Source: Staphylococcus massiliensis CCUG 55927 (GTDB lineage Bacteria; Bacillota; Bacilli; Staphylococcales; Staphylococcaceae). Taken from it: a DNA stretch of 64,000 nt. Position 1 is the first letter of the stretch, and every line of letters begins with the position of its first letter. The notes under the pieces are model-generated. The model did no database searches. It was not told the DNA's origin and was given only the letters and a program-made list of their open reading frames with translations. Of the stretch, positions 1 to 9,071 are shown in pieces. The position numbers and the translations under genes are program-made. The stretch is from positions 375,849-439,848 of the forward strand of contig NZ_JH815593.1 in the NCBI RefSeq assembly GCF_000298075.1, written 5' to 3'.

Positions 1-462
1 GTAGAAGGGTTCGAATCAGGTGCGGATGATTATATCGTGAAGCCTTTCTCACCACGTGAAGTCGTGTTACGTATTAAAGCATTATTAAGACGTACTGAAG
101 ATGTGACAACAGAACAAGAAGAGCCTACAACGAGAGATTTAATCGAATTTAAGCACCTTGTGATTGATAATGATGCACACCGTGTACTTGCAGATGACAA
201 GCCTGTTAATCTAACACCTAAAGAATATGAATTACTCATCTTCTTAGCTAAGACACCAAACAAAGTTTTCGATCGTGAACAATTACTCAAAGAAGTTTGG
301 CACTATGAATTCTACGGTGACCTTCGAACTGTAGATACGCATGTTAAACGTTTACGTGAAAAACTTAATCGCGTCTCACATGATGCTGCAACAATGATTC
401 AAACAGTATGGGGCGTAGGTTATAAGTTCGAGGTAGACGAAAATGATGAAACGGCTGAATAG
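1..462 (+). CDS. srrA: Response regulator SrrA, C-terminal part (5' end outside window)
   Basis: This is the 3' part of an OmpR-family response regulator. The frame is open from base 1, so the first ATG at 37 is internal. The visible part begins in the receiver domain near its conserved lysine (motif YIVKPFS), followed by a linker and an OmpR/PhoB winged-helix DNA-binding domain (ELLIFLAKTPNKVFDREQLL, then RTVDTHVKRLREKL). It overlaps the histidine kinase gene by 20 bases, the usual srrAB arrangement. In staphylococci SrrA acts with SrrB to control genes for respiration, fermentation and nitrosative stress. ResD of Bacillus is the counterpart. Identity as SrrA rests on this pairing and on the ribU/fer/recQ neighbours. 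The phosphorylated aspartate lies outside the window. Confidence 0.93.
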   Translation, partial: VEGFESGADDYIVKPFSPREVVLRIKALLRRTEDVTTEQEEPTTRDLIEFKHLVIDNDAHRVLADDKPVNLTPKEYELLIFLAKTPNKVFDREQLLKEVWHYEFYGDLRTVDTHVKRLREKLNRVSHDAATMIQTVWGVGYKFEVDENDETAE

Positions 463-2212
463 CGTCGTTGTAAAACTGTGGTTAACTATTATGTTAATAG
501 TAACGACAGTTTTAATTTTATTAAGTGCCGCTTTAATCACATTTATTTCTTATTATTATACCAAGGAAACAGAACAGAGTCTTTTCGTCGATGCGAAACG
601 TGTCAGTGAGTTAATGGAATCATCAGACGATAAAGAAGCTGTTATCAAGCAAAGTCATGCTTTAATCGAAGGTCCTGAAGGGTTAATTATATTTCCTTAT
701 AAAGATACGTCGCGTTCGGACGATAAGACAGAACTTAAGCGACGCATGTTAAACGAAATCGAAGCTAATGATGCGTATAAACGTGTCATTGATCATGATG
801 AAACGCACATTCAACACGTGTCGATTAACTATAAAGGCAAAGAACGTACGTATGTGTTGGTAGGGTATCCATCCCAAGACGCTCAGAATAAGAAGAGTGC
901 CGTCTTTATTTATCAAGATTTAAAGAGTATAGAGGATACCACAAATGTGATAACAATCATTATTCTCATTACCGCGTTATTATCATTGTTCTTAACAACA
1001 ATATTCGCCTTTTTCCTATCAACGCGTATTACGAAGCCTTTACGTCAGATGCGTTCTCAGGCAAATAAGCTTGCGAAGGGTGAATACCATGAGAAGATTC
1101 ATGTGAATACGAAGGACGAAATAGGCGAGCTAGCACTTACATTCAACAAGATGAGTTCTGAAATACGTTCACACATTAGCACGATTACGTCTGCTAAGCA
1201 CGTTAGAGACACGTTAATCGAATCTATGATTGAAGGTGTGCTTGGCATTAATGCGAAGAAAGATATCATTTTATCGAATAAACTCGCACATTCCATCTTA
1301 CTTCAAATGACTGAAGACGATGAACGTCGATTTAATGCGCAAATCGATGACACATTTGAGTCTGAAGAAGTGACGTTTAAAGAATATGAAATGTTCCAAC
1401 GTTATTATGTTGTCATTATGAGCTTCATCGAGAACATCGATCACAGCAATGAGTGCGGCATCGTAGTTATTATTCGTGATATGACGAATGAGCATAATCT
1501 TGACCAATTGAAAAAGGACTTTATAGCTAATGTCTCACATGAGCTGCGTACCCCAATTTCATTGCTACAAGGTTATACTGAGGCCATCGTCGACGGTATT
1601 GTAAGCGAACCAAATGAAATACGTGATTCGTTATCTGTTGTGTTAGATGAGTCTAAACGACTGAATCGCTTAGTGAATGAGCTCTTAAATGTGGCGAAAA
1701 TGGACGCTGAAGGGTTATCTATGGATATCACGAAACAACCAATAGATGTGCTTGCAGATAAAATCGACATGAAGTATCAACAACAAATTGATCAACTTGG
1801 TCTTAAGATGAACATCGATATCGAAGCGAACATGGACGATTGGTATTACGATATTGATCGCATGGATCAAGTCGTGACGAACCTATTAGATAACGCGACA
1901 CGTTATACAGAGCCTGGTGATACGATAACGATTACAGCCTTTGAAGATTCATCAAATTATGTACTTTCAATTGCCGACACAGGTGCAGGTATTTCACCTG
2001 AACATTTACCGTTAGTGTTCGATCGTTTCTACAAGGTTGACGCTTCACGTAAACGTGGTAAACAAGGTACAGGGCTAGGACTCTTTATTTGTAGAATGAT
2101 TATTGAAGAACATGGTGGTCAAATTACGGCTGACAGTAAGTATGGCCAAGGTACAACATTTAAAATCATCTTGCCTAAACAACCTAAATCAATACAAAAT
2201 AATCAATCATAA
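443..2212 (+). CDS. srrB: Membrane sensor histidine kinase SrrB
   Basis: A 589-residue sensor kinase (S. aureus SrrB is about 583). It has a membrane segment near residues 11-33, an extracellular part of about 130 residues, a second membrane segment near 170-195, a HAMP domain, a PAS-like region (about 255-355), then the HisKA domain with the phospho-acceptor His366 in the motif FIANVSHELRTP. The ATPase domain shows the N box (NLLDNATRYT), G1 (DTGAGI) and G2 (GTGLGLFI). The start ATG at 443 lies inside the end of srrA, implying translational coupling; ATG 446 is an alternative. In the known system SrrB senses the redox/quinone state and phosphorylates SrrA. Menaquinone genes occur further along this window. 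No clear terminator follows. Confidence 0.95.
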   Translation: MMKRLNSVVVKLWLTIMLIVTTVLILLSAALITFISYYYTKETEQSLFVDAKRVSELMESSDDKEAVIKQSHALIEGPEGLIIFPYKDTSRSDDKTELKRRMLNEIEANDAYKRVIDHDETHIQHVSINYKGKERTYVLVGYPSQDAQNKKSAVFIYQDLKSIEDTTNVITIIILITALLSLFLTTIFAFFLSTRITKPLRQMRSQANKLAKGEYHEKIHVNTKDEIGELALTFNKMSSEIRSHISTITSAKHVRDTLIESMIEGVLGINAKKDIILSNKLAHSILLQMTEDDERRFNAQIDDTFESEEVTFKEYEMFQRYYVVIMSFIENIDHSNECGIVVIIRDMTNEHNLDQLKKDFIANVSHELRTPISLLQGYTEAIVDGIVSEPNEIRDSLSVVLDESKRLNRLVNELLNVAKMDAEGLSMDITKQPIDVLADKIDMKYQQQIDQLGLKMNIDIEANMDDWYYDIDRMDQVVTNLLDNATRYTEPGDTITITAFEDSSNYVLSIADTGAGISPEHLPLVFDRFYKVDASRKRGKQGTGLGLFICRMIIEEHGGQITADSKYGQGTTFKIILPKQPKSIQNNQS

Positions 2213-2359
2213 AATCATATTGTCTTTAACTAAAGATTGATTTAATATATAAAATAATAAATGCTTTATTTCGAATGTAACTAGTTTAAAGATAATAACG
2301 TTTGTCTAGGGATAATACTTGTTAATTTGTGTTATTACCTAACTTAATCTTATTTCGTA

Positions 2360-2575
2360 AATAATTTCCTAACAGCTGACTCCTAGGGGTGGGGTCCCCG
2401 GCAAAGAAATTTGCGTAAGCAAATTATCAAGCTATACAAGCCGGGGCTTAAGCGTGGTACAAAGTAGCAATGCTACTTTGTAAGTCCAACTAGCAAACTG
2501 GAAGTTTGAGTTGGACTTTAGAGACTACAGGCTCAGGCCACGCCCCAGGAAAGCATGCTGTTTAAGGAAATTATT
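2360..2575. repeat. Intergenic palindromic element, copy 1
   Basis: A 216-base element between srrB and the FMN riboswitch. Its ends form an imperfect terminal inverted repeat: the left arm has TTTCCTAACAGCTGACTCC followed by a G-rich block, the right arm ends CATGCTGTTTAAGGAAA. Inside are an imperfect hairpin (CCCCGGC/GCCGGGG), a 25-base hairpin with 12-base arms (TACAAAGTAGCA, 2458-2482) and a nested hairpin with AGTCCAACT/AGTTGGACT ends (2483-2517). The same modules recur at 3372, 15235 and 18569. It contains no coding potential. It looks like a non-autonomous mobile or REP-like element; no transposase is present here. Confidence 0.8.
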
Positions 2576-2615
2576 AAGAATTTTATAACTTACAACCAAA
2601 TCAAATAATAAATTC

Positions 2616-2739
2616 ATCTTCGGGGTCGGGTGCAATTCCCAACCGGCAGTAAATTAAGCCTGCGACCTGCATAATCTAATTATGTGGCTGATCTAGTGAA
2701 ATTCTAGAGCCGACAGTAAAGTCTGGATGGGAGAAGATG
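2616..2739 (+). ncRNA. FMN riboswitch (RFN element)
   Basis: The RFN consensus is plain: ATCTTCGGGGTCGGGTG at the 5' end, ATTCCCAACCGGCAGTA, GCCTGCGA, a variable helix, GTGAAATTCTAGAGCCGACAGT, and GTCTGGATGGGAGAAGAT at the 3' end. The closing helix P1 pairs ATCTT (2616-2620) with AAGAT (2734-2738). It precedes ribU, the riboflavin transporter gene, a classical target. When FMN is bound, expression of the downstream gene is expected to fall. Confidence 0.96.
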
Positions 2740-2792
2740 GAGGTTATTTCGCATGCATTTTAACCTCCTATTCTTACGAGATGAATGGGAGG
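2739..2792 (+). promoter_or_regulatory. Riboswitch expression platform that can hide the ribU ribosome site
   Basis: Two mutually exclusive hairpins can be drawn. The sequestor pairs 2764-2773 (CCTCCTATTC) with 2783-2792 (GAATGGGAGG), ten pairs, burying the GGGAGG ribosome site of ribU. The anti-sequestor pairs 2739-2746 (GGAGGTTA) with 2761-2768 (TAACCTCC), eight pairs, which uses the CCTCC and frees the ribosome site. P1 of the aptamer could extend to 2741 and so compete with the anti-sequestor. This predicts translational rather than transcriptional control; there is no U-tract. Confidence 0.75.
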
Positions 2793-2798
2793 CTAATT

Positions 2799-3356
2799 AT
2801 GGAAAAGAACCAAACACGTAAACTTATTATGATTGGCATGTTAAGTGCGATAGCGTTTGTACTCATGTTTATTAAATTCCCGCTACCGTTCTTACCGCCT
2901 TATTTAACAATTGACTTTAGTGATGTACCAGCACTCATCGCGACATTCACTTTTGGTCCGCTTGCTGGCATATTAGTGGAATTTATCAAAAACGTATTAA
3001 ACTTTTTAATTAATATGGGTGACCCAGTTGGTCCCGTCGCAAACTTCTTGGCAGGCAGTACGTTAATCCTAGTCGCGTATCTCATATATAAAAAGAAACG
3101 CTCTATGAAGTCATTAGTATCAGGCTTAATCGTTGGTACGGTTATGATGACACTTGTATTAAGTATCTTAAATTACTTTGTATTGTTGCCATTATACGGT
3201 TACATCATGAACTTAGGCGACGTTGTAAAGAATTTAAAAGTAATTATCGCAGCTGGAATTATTCCATTTAATTTAATTAAAGGTATACTCGTTTCACTCG
3301 TTTTCTTACTTCTATTCAAACGTTTGAAACCATTCCTTAAAAAATACGAATCATAG
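2799..3356 (+). CDS. ribU: Riboflavin transporter, ECF S-component RibU
   Basis: A 185-residue integral membrane protein with about six hydrophobic segments. The family motif region FPLPFLPPYL followed by DFSDVPALIA is present in the N-terminal third. RibU is the substrate-binding subunit that works with the shared EcfA/A'/T module (not in this window) to import riboflavin. I place the start at ATG 2799, six bases after the GGGAGG ribosome site and directly behind the FMN riboswitch. A longer frame from 2727 would translate riboswitch sequence and is rejected. The element after the stop (3372-3470) is a strong inverted repeat that may end the transcript. The gene is single, not part of an operon. 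Confidence 0.95.
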   Translation: MEKNQTRKLIMIGMLSAIAFVLMFIKFPLPFLPPYLTIDFSDVPALIATFTFGPLAGILVEFIKNVLNFLINMGDPVGPVANFLAGSTLILVAYLIYKKKRSMKSLVSGLIVGTVMMTLVLSILNYFVLLPLYGYIMNLGDVVKNLKVIIAAGIIPFNLIKGILVSLVFLLLFKRLKPFLKKYES

Positions 3357-3371
3357 TGGCTAGATTATAAT

Positions 3372-3470
3372 AAAAATTTCTCAAACAGCATGCTTTCCTG
3401 GGGCGTGGCCTGAGCTTGTAGTCTCAGAACGCACGCTTCTCCCCTAGAAGTCAGCTGGTTGAGAAATTTT
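3372..3470. repeat. Intergenic palindromic element, copy 2 (short form)
   Basis: A 99-base copy in the opposite orientation to copy 1, starting 15 bases after the ribU stop. Ends pair as AAAATTTCTCAAACAGC with GCTGGTTGAGAAATTTT. The inner block ATGCTTTCCTGGGGCGTGG matches the reverse of the right end of copy 1, and CCCCTAGAAGTCAGCTG matches the reverse of its left end. The two central hairpins of copy 1 (TACAAAGTAGCA and AGTCCAACT) are missing. It may double as a terminator for ribU. Confidence 0.78.
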
Positions 3471-3524
3471 ACCTAAACCTAAATAATTATTTAACTTATA
3501 ATCTATAAACTATGTAACATATAA

Positions 3525-3582
3525 CAAAAGAGCTAGGACGCACATAGAGAATCTCTTCCTCTAAAGCGTTCTAGCTCTTTTA
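3525..3582. terminator. Bidirectional terminator between ribU region and ferredoxin
   Basis: Inverted repeat AAAAGAGCTAGGACG (3526-3540) against CGTTCTAGCTCTTTT (3567-3581), flanked by A and T runs on both sides, so it can stop ferredoxin transcription from the right and readthrough from the left. Confidence 0.85.
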
Positions 3583-3613
3583 ATTAGGTTAATGTCGTAC
3601 CGACCAATCAACC

Positions 3614-3877
<264 letters not shown>

Positions 3878-3976
3878 TTAAAAAAATGCTAAACTAACTT
3901 ATAATACATATAATATTTTAGTCATTGTACTTATAATTTTCAATACTTTCGTTTCAACAGAATAAGGAGTTATATC

Positions 3977-4942
3977 ATGGAAAGAGCCGTCCAAATTTTA
4001 AAACAACGTACATTTAATTATAAGACTGAAAAAAGTATCTTTAATATTATCACAGGTAAAAAATCTCATCAAACGTTTTTCGATGCGTGTATACAAGATA
4101 CACTTCCTTTATATCAAAGTATGCCGAATCTCAATAGCCAAACGTTTCTACAATTGTTACAAAGTTCTGACAATACGTCTGACTCGCTACCGAAATTGTT
4201 TGGTCACACGTATATGAGTATGCGCGATACGTTTACAACCATTCAATTACTTGTTCAAGTTGTATCGCAATATATTAGCGATAATGCGAAGTACTTACCC
4301 ATTACGTCTAATCTTAATATCCAACAGAAGGTCAAAGGGCTTTTCAAGGAGATGAAAGAAGAGGAGACGATATCACAACTTGAAGACGAGTTGATGACCT
4401 TATTTGAAGTTTTAGAATCTGAGCTTGAGGTACCGCTCTTGCATTATTATTTAGACGGGTATGATGAGCATGCGTACACGAGGCAGCAGGTGAGTTTAAT
4501 CACGTCCTTGTCACTTAAAGAAGTGTGGTTTCATGAACTCATAGCGCTTCATCATTTAGTTAAGGCCATTTCAAACCAGGATACGTATCCTTTATTGAGT
4601 CGTTGTGTCGAGAAGCCGACGCTCTTGCATCAAACCTTTACGACGTATCAGCAGCTATTGAAAGAACCTGATGTGAAGATTGAGGACATGGCGGCGCGTA
4701 AAAACGTTAAACCAAACACAATTGAAGATCACATCCTCGAACTCTTTATTAAAGGTTATCTCCATGACTTTAGACCCTATGTACCGAGTGAAGGTTATGC
4801 TGATTTAAAGGCCGCTTTTTTAAAAGCCCCAAACCAACGACTTAAATATTTTAAGGAAGCATTCCCAGACTGGTCGTACTTTCAAATTAAAATGGCATTT
4901 GTGAAAGTGAGAAAGGAGGTATATGATGCATCTCGAAAATGA
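3977..4942 (+). CDS. Helix-turn-helix protein of the YpbB family
   Basis: A 321-residue soluble protein. The C-terminal part (about residues 220-320) resembles the helix-turn-helix domain often fused or coupled to RecQ helicases (EDMAARKNVKPNTIEDHILE is a typical segment). The N-terminal two thirds is helical and has no motif I recognise. It overlaps the recQ gene by 17 bases, and this coupling is conserved in Bacillus (ypbB-recS), so it probably acts with the helicase in DNA repair. The exact function is unknown. The ribosome site AAGGAG lies before ATG 3977. Confidence 0.85.
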   Translation: MERAVQILKQRTFNYKTEKSIFNIITGKKSHQTFFDACIQDTLPLYQSMPNLNSQTFLQLLQSSDNTSDSLPKLFGHTYMSMRDTFTTIQLLVQVVSQYISDNAKYLPITSNLNIQQKVKGLFKEMKEEETISQLEDELMTLFEVLESELEVPLLHYYLDGYDEHAYTRQQVSLITSLSLKEVWFHELIALHHLVKAISNQDTYPLLSRCVEKPTLLHQTFTTYQQLLKEPDVKIEDMAARKNVKPNTIEDHILELFIKGYLHDFRPYVPSEGYADLKAAFLKAPNQRLKYFKEAFPDWSYFQIKMAFVKVRKEVYDASRK

Positions 4943-6308
4943 ATTACGTCGTTACTTTGGCTTTGAACATTTTAAGCCAGGTCAAGAAGCGATTATTGAA
5001 AATGTGATAAAGGATACGCATACGCTAGGTGTACTACCAACTGGTAGTGGTAAGAGTTTATGTTATCAGTTGCCGACGTACATCAAACAAAAACCAACGC
5101 TCATTATATCGCCATTAATTTCACTCATGGATGACCAAGTTGCGCAGATGAAGATGAACGGTGAAGAACGCGTTATTCAAATTCATTCAGGTTTATCAGA
5201 AAGTGAGCGTTACCAGCATTTAAAGCGACTACATTCGAGTCGATTTATCTACATGAGTCCTGAATTCTTGTTGCAACCTCATAATTTAAGACGTATTGAA
5301 AATATTGACTTTGGCTTAATCGTGCTTGATGAGGCGCACTGTATTTCAGAGTGGGGCTATGACTTTCGACCGCACTATGTATTAATACAGAAGGCGATCA
5401 AACGCTTTAAAAATGCGACGATTTTAGCGCTAACTGCGACAAAGCCACCTTATTTAGCTCAAGATTTAGAGCGCGTACTTGGTCTTGAACTCAATGAAAT
5501 TATGACGACGATGAACCGCGACAATATCATGTTAAGCCACCGTAATTGTTGTGACCAAGAGGAAAAGATGGAATGGTTAACAAAGCAACTTTCGGAATCA
5601 GGACCAACAATAGTTTATGTCTCGTCGAAGAAAATGTGTCATGAAATTGCGAAACGTATTTATGAAGCTGGTTACTTAACGGGTATTTACCATGCTGACT
5701 TATCCTATGAGGAACGTTTTACTGTGCAACAACAGTTTTTAGCTAACGATATTTCAATTATAGTTGCGACAAGTGCGTTCGGTATGGGAATTAATAAGAA
5801 AGACATTCGAACAATTATTCACTTTCACTTACCAGCTAACCCTGCGAACTACTTACAAGAAATCGGTCGTACAGGTCGTGATGGCGGTTTAAGCCAAGCA
5901 ATCAGTTTATATCAACCGGACGATTACTATTTACTTGAAACGTTAATCTTTAGCGATATGATTACGTCAGCCGATATCGAGCAATTTGAGTTAGGTACAC
6001 AGTTACCTGAACCTAAGCACGATCAACTTTCATTATTAAGCGAGAACTTTTCAATTAGGGAATTAAAACATATCTTTGAGACGACTAATTTAAGAAAAGA
6101 AGAAGCTTTGATGAAAATGATGGAATATACACGTCTTAATTCTTGTCGAAGAACGTATTTACTTTCTTACTTTAATGATCAATGTGAGCAAGCTGAGTAC
6201 TGTTGTGACAACTGTGATAACATCATTCCGATACAAGCATTCAATCGCAAAAAGGTTCTCATGCAGTATAAATATAGTGACAAATTAAAAAGTCTATTTC
6301 TTAAATAG
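4926..6308 (+). CDS. recQ: ATP-dependent DNA helicase RecQ (short, RecS-like)
   Basis: A 460-residue superfamily 2 helicase. It shows Walker A LPTGSGKS (Lys43), the DEAH box (VLDEAHCISEWGYDFRP, including the aromatic loop), motif V region VATSAFGMGI, and motif VI EIGRTGRDG. Near the C-terminus four cysteines (SCRR, NDQCEQAEYCCDNCDN) form the RecQ zinc site. The HRDC domain and most of the winged helix of long RecQ proteins are missing, as in Bacillus RecS. The start is set at ATG 4926: AGGAGGT lies five bases upstream, while ATG 4923 would be too close. RecQ helicases unwind DNA 3'-5' in recombination and fork repair. Confidence 0.93.
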   Translation: MHLENELRRYFGFEHFKPGQEAIIENVIKDTHTLGVLPTGSGKSLCYQLPTYIKQKPTLIISPLISLMDDQVAQMKMNGEERVIQIHSGLSESERYQHLKRLHSSRFIYMSPEFLLQPHNLRRIENIDFGLIVLDEAHCISEWGYDFRPHYVLIQKAIKRFKNATILALTATKPPYLAQDLERVLGLELNEIMTTMNRDNIMLSHRNCCDQEEKMEWLTKQLSESGPTIVYVSSKKMCHEIAKRIYEAGYLTGIYHADLSYEERFTVQQQFLANDISIIVATSAFGMGINKKDIRTIIHFHLPANPANYLQEIGRTGRDGGLSQAISLYQPDDYYLLETLIFSDMITSADIEQFELGTQLPEPKHDQLSLLSENFSIRELKHIFETTNLRKEEALMKMMEYTRLNSCRRTYLLSYFNDQCEQAEYCCDNCDNIIPIQAFNRKKVLMQYKYSDKLKSLFLK

Positions 6309-6338
6309 CTTTTGCTTTTAATAACAATTCAAAGTGGA

Positions 6339-6344
6339 TATAAT
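6339..6344 (+). promoter_or_regulatory. Probable -10 element for ebpS
   Basis: A perfect TATAAT lies about 100 bases before the ebpS start, in the gap after recQ. I see no strong -35 at the right distance, so the assignment rests mainly on the -10 box. Confidence 0.45.
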
Positions 6345-6446
6345 ACAGGTATCATCTTTAGTTTTTTCAAATTTTTATATTATTTCTAATTGAACAACCA
6401 TTCTTTAGGGTAAAAGACTACAAATACATATGAAAGGGTGAAACTA

Positions 6447-7784
6447 TTGTCTAGAGATAATTTCAAGGACGATTTCGAACGCAATCGTCAAGCAATTAAT
6501 CCAGAAGACACTAACCACGACTTAGATCGCGGTGAAGACAAAGGATTTAATGACTCATTTAATAACAATGAACAACCTTACCCACCACGAGGTGCACAAA
6601 GAAGACAACGCAGAAGAGATACTGCAACACGAAACAATCAAAACGACAAACAAGAATTCGAAGATGGCAGAAACGAACATCACGATGACCGTCGTGTCGA
6701 AGATAAACACTTAGATCGCGACAATCGTGACAATGAACGTTTCGATGATGACCGTCATGTGGAAGATCATCATGATGATAAACAATCTAAAGGTAAAAAA
6801 GCAGGATTATTTGGTGGAGCTGGTGCTGTTGGAGCAGGCGCTGCAGCGAACAAAAAACATAAAGATGACTTAGAACACGATCATCCAACAGAACATAATG
6901 ATAAAGCTGTTCGTCCTGACAAAGATGAAGACATCAAACATGACGATGATAAAAAACATAGTAATAAGAAAAAAGCTGCTGCCGGTGCAGGTGCCGCTGG
7001 AGCGGGCGCTGCTGGAGCTGGATTTGCAGCAAACAAAAACCGTCATGACGACCATGACCGTCACGATGACTATGATCGCCGTGATGAGCATGATGATCGT
7101 GACTATGACGATTATGATGATGACGATAGAGATAAAGGCGGCGGTTGCCTTAAAAAATTATTACCTTTATTATTAGCATTATTATTACTTGCAGCACTAG
7201 CTATTTGGGGTGCTACGCAATTATTTGATGGCGACGACAAGAAGAAAGAAGATAACAAAACTGAACAAACTGATAAAAAATCTGACGAAGAAAAAGATAA
7301 AGATAAAGACAAATCTTCTGAAGAAAAATCTGACGAAGAAAAATCAGATGAGCAAAAATCTAACGAAGATAAGTCTTCTGAAGAATCATCTAAAGACAAA
7401 TCATCTGAAGAAGATTCATCAGATGAAGAAGGATCTAACGTAGGTCAACAAGCTGGAACAGCTGCTGGCGCTGGTGCAGCAGGTGCAGGTGCTGCTAATG
7501 CTGGTCAATCTGATCAAGCTAATGCAAACCAAGGTAACCAAGGCCAACAAGGTCAGCAAGGTAACCAAGGTCAACAAGCTGGCCAAGCTCAACAAGGCCA
7601 ACAAGGTAACCAAGGTCAATCTGGTCAACGTGTTCACACAGTTTCAGGTAACCAAAACTTATATCGTATCGCTATCCGTTACTACGGTGAAGGTACACCT
7701 GAAAATGTTGACAAAATCCGTAGCGCTAACAACATTCAAGGTAATAACTTAAGCAACGGTCAACGTTTAGTTATTCCTGAATAA
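6447..7784 (+). CDS. ebpS: Elastin-binding protein EbpS-like, LysM membrane protein
   Basis: A 445-residue protein. The start is TTG 6447: AAAGGGTG ends six bases upstream and the N-terminus then reads [14 protein letters not shown], like the S. aureus EbpS N-terminus. GTG 6438 overlaps the ribosome site. In order: a charged, Asp/His-rich region with two Ala/Gly-rich stretches ([18 protein letters not shown] and a second like it), a membrane segment near residues 235-258, an acidic Ser/Glu/Lys region, a Gln/Gly/Asn-rich linker and a C-terminal LysM domain (about 396-445, [13 protein letters not shown]). LysM binds peptidoglycan. Elastin binding is reported for S. aureus EbpS, but the N-terminal part differs here, so ligand binding is inference. 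It stands where Bacillus has the LysM gene ypbE. Confidence 0.9.
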   Translation: MSRDNFKDDFERNRQAINPEDTNHDLDRGEDKGFNDSFNNNEQPYPPRGAQRRQRRRDTATRNNQNDKQEFEDGRNEHHDDRRVEDKHLDRDNRDNERFDDDRHVEDHHDDKQSKGKKAGLFGGAGAVGAGAAANKKHKDDLEHDHPTEHNDKAVRPDKDEDIKHDDDKKHSNKKKAAAGAGAAGAGAAGAGFAANKNRHDDHDRHDDYDRRDEHDDRDYDDYDDDDRDKGGGCLKKLLPLLLALLLLAALAIWGATQLFDGDDKKKEDNKTEQTDKKSDEEKDKDKDKSSEEKSDEEKSDEQKSNEDKSSEESSKDKSSEEDSSDEEGSNVGQQAGTAAGAGAAGAGAANAGQSDQANANQGNQGQQGQQGNQGQQAGQAQQGQQGNQGQSGQRVHTVSGNQNLYRIAIRYYGEGTPENVDKIRSANNIQGNNLSNGQRLVIPE

Positions 7785-7797
7785 TAAATGTTTTATT

Positions 7798-7833
7798 GAG
7801 CTAGGGCATATCAATTGCCTTAGCTCTTTTTTT
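7798..7833 (+). terminator. Terminator of ebpS
   Basis: Hairpin GAGCTAGGGC / GCCTTAGCTC followed by a run of seven to eight T residues, 14 bases after the ebpS stop. Confidence 0.88.
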
Positions 7834-7894
7834 ATATGCGCAAATAAATGTTTTGATATACTAATTTAAATTATATTCAATTAAGCCAGTCTTT

Positions 7895-7922
7895 TTTGAT
7901 TTTAAACGGGTACTGTTATAAT
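7895..7922 (+). promoter_or_regulatory. Probable promoter of bdr/ypdA
   Basis: TTTGAT (7895-7900), 16-base spacer, then TATAAT (7917-7922) preceded by TGT, an extended -10 pattern. It lies 30 bases before the ribosome site of the reductase gene. Confidence 0.55.
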
Positions 7923-7951
7923 ATTAGTTGTGGTAAAAAGGAGGATATTTT

Positions 7952-8938
7952 ATGAAAACCGTTGAAAGTATTATTATTGGCGCAGGTCCGTGTGGCTTAA
8001 GCGCAGCTATCGAGCAAAAGAAAAAGGGTATCGAAACATTAGTTATCGAAAAAGGGAATGTAGTAGATGCAATTTATAACTATCCGACACATCAAACCTT
8101 CTTTTCATCAAGCGAAAAATTAAGCATTGGTGATATACCGTTTATCGTTGAAGATAGCAAACCTAAACGTAATCAAGCACTTGTTTATTACCGTGCAGTT
8201 GTAAAACATCATCAGTTAGATGTAAACCCATATGAAGAGGTATTAACCGTTAAGAAGATGAATGATAAATTCACTTTAACGACAACGAAAGACGTTTATC
8301 AATGTCGTTTCTTAATCGTTGCTACAGGTTATTATGGTCAACACAATTCTTTAGAAGTAGAAGGTGCGAACTTACCTAAAGTACATCATTACTTTAAAGA
8401 AGCACATCCATTCTTTGACCAAAATGTAGTCATTATTGGTGGTAAAAACTCTGCAGTTGATGCTGCATTAGAACTTGAAAAAGCAGGTGCCCATGTAACG
8501 GTACTATATCGTGGTGCAACGTATTCTAAATCAGTAAAACCTTGGATTTTACCTAACTTTGATTCACTCGTTAAACACGACAAAATTACGATGAAGTTTA
8601 ATAGTGTTGTGACTAAAATTAAAGAAGATACAGTTGAGTATGAGGAAAATGGTGAGACACACACAATTCCTAATGATACCGTATTTGCGATGATTGGTTA
8701 TCATCCTGATTATGATTTCTTAAAACAAATTGGTATTGATATTAATACAAACGAATTTGGTACGGCTCCGGTTTATAATCGAGAGACTTACGAAACGAAC
8801 GTACCTAATTGCTATATTGCGGGTGTCATAGCGGCAGGTAATGATGCGAATACCATCTTTATTGAAAATGGTCGCTTCCACGGTGGTGTCATTACGCAGT
8901 CAATTTTGACAAAGCGTCAAACACCACTTGAAACTTAA
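7952..8938 (+). CDS. bdr: Bacillithiol disulfide reductase (YpdA/Bdr)
   Basis: A 328-residue FAD/NAD(P)-dependent oxidoreductase. The N-terminal dinucleotide-binding motif is GAGPCGLSAA, with Cys14 inside it, the residue described as essential in staphylococcal YpdA. A second nucleotide-binding motif is VVIIGGKNSAVDAA. The C-terminal FAD motif region includes IAGVIAAGNDANTIFIENGRFHG. The enzyme reduces oxidised bacillithiol (BSSB) with NADPH and so restores the thiol pool. The gene for the first step of bacillithiol synthesis, bshA, is at 26277 in the same window. The gene is single, preceded by its own likely promoter and followed by a bidirectional terminator. Confidence 0.93.
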   Translation: MKTVESIIIGAGPCGLSAAIEQKKKGIETLVIEKGNVVDAIYNYPTHQTFFSSSEKLSIGDIPFIVEDSKPKRNQALVYYRAVVKHHQLDVNPYEEVLTVKKMNDKFTLTTTKDVYQCRFLIVATGYYGQHNSLEVEGANLPKVHHYFKEAHPFFDQNVVIIGGKNSAVDAALELEKAGAHVTVLYRGATYSKSVKPWILPNFDSLVKHDKITMKFNSVVTKIKEDTVEYEENGETHTIPNDTVFAMIGYHPDYDFLKQIGIDINTNEFGTAPVYNRETYETNVPNCYIAGVIAAGNDANTIFIENGRFHGGVITQSILTKRQTPLET

Positions 8939-8996
8939 TTGATAACTACCTCGATTTGGCCGAACATAATCGATACAATATATTTTCAAGCACGCA

Positions 8997-9044
8997 AAAA
9001 GGCTTGGGATGCACCGTGACATCACGATGTATCTCAAGCCTTTA
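8997..9044. terminator. Bidirectional terminator between bdr and ansA
   Basis: Inverted repeat AAAGGCTTGGGATGCA / TGTATCTCAAGCCTTT with A and T runs outside. It serves both converging genes. Confidence 0.85.
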
Positions 9045-9071
9045 ATCTATTTAAGATATTCCCATTTAGAA

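Noticed and set aside
2360..2575. CRISPR array or insertion sequence at the palindromic element
   Set aside because: No direct repeat with spacers and no transposase frame; it is a single palindromic element.
2727..2798. Longer ribU start at 2727
   Set aside because: It would translate the 3' part of the FMN aptamer and the expression platform; the ribosome site at 2787-2792 fits ATG 2799.
6532..7752. Alternative plus and minus frames inside ebpS
   Set aside because: Caused by biased composition of the Asp/His- and Gln-rich parts; none has a ribosome site or a sensible protein.
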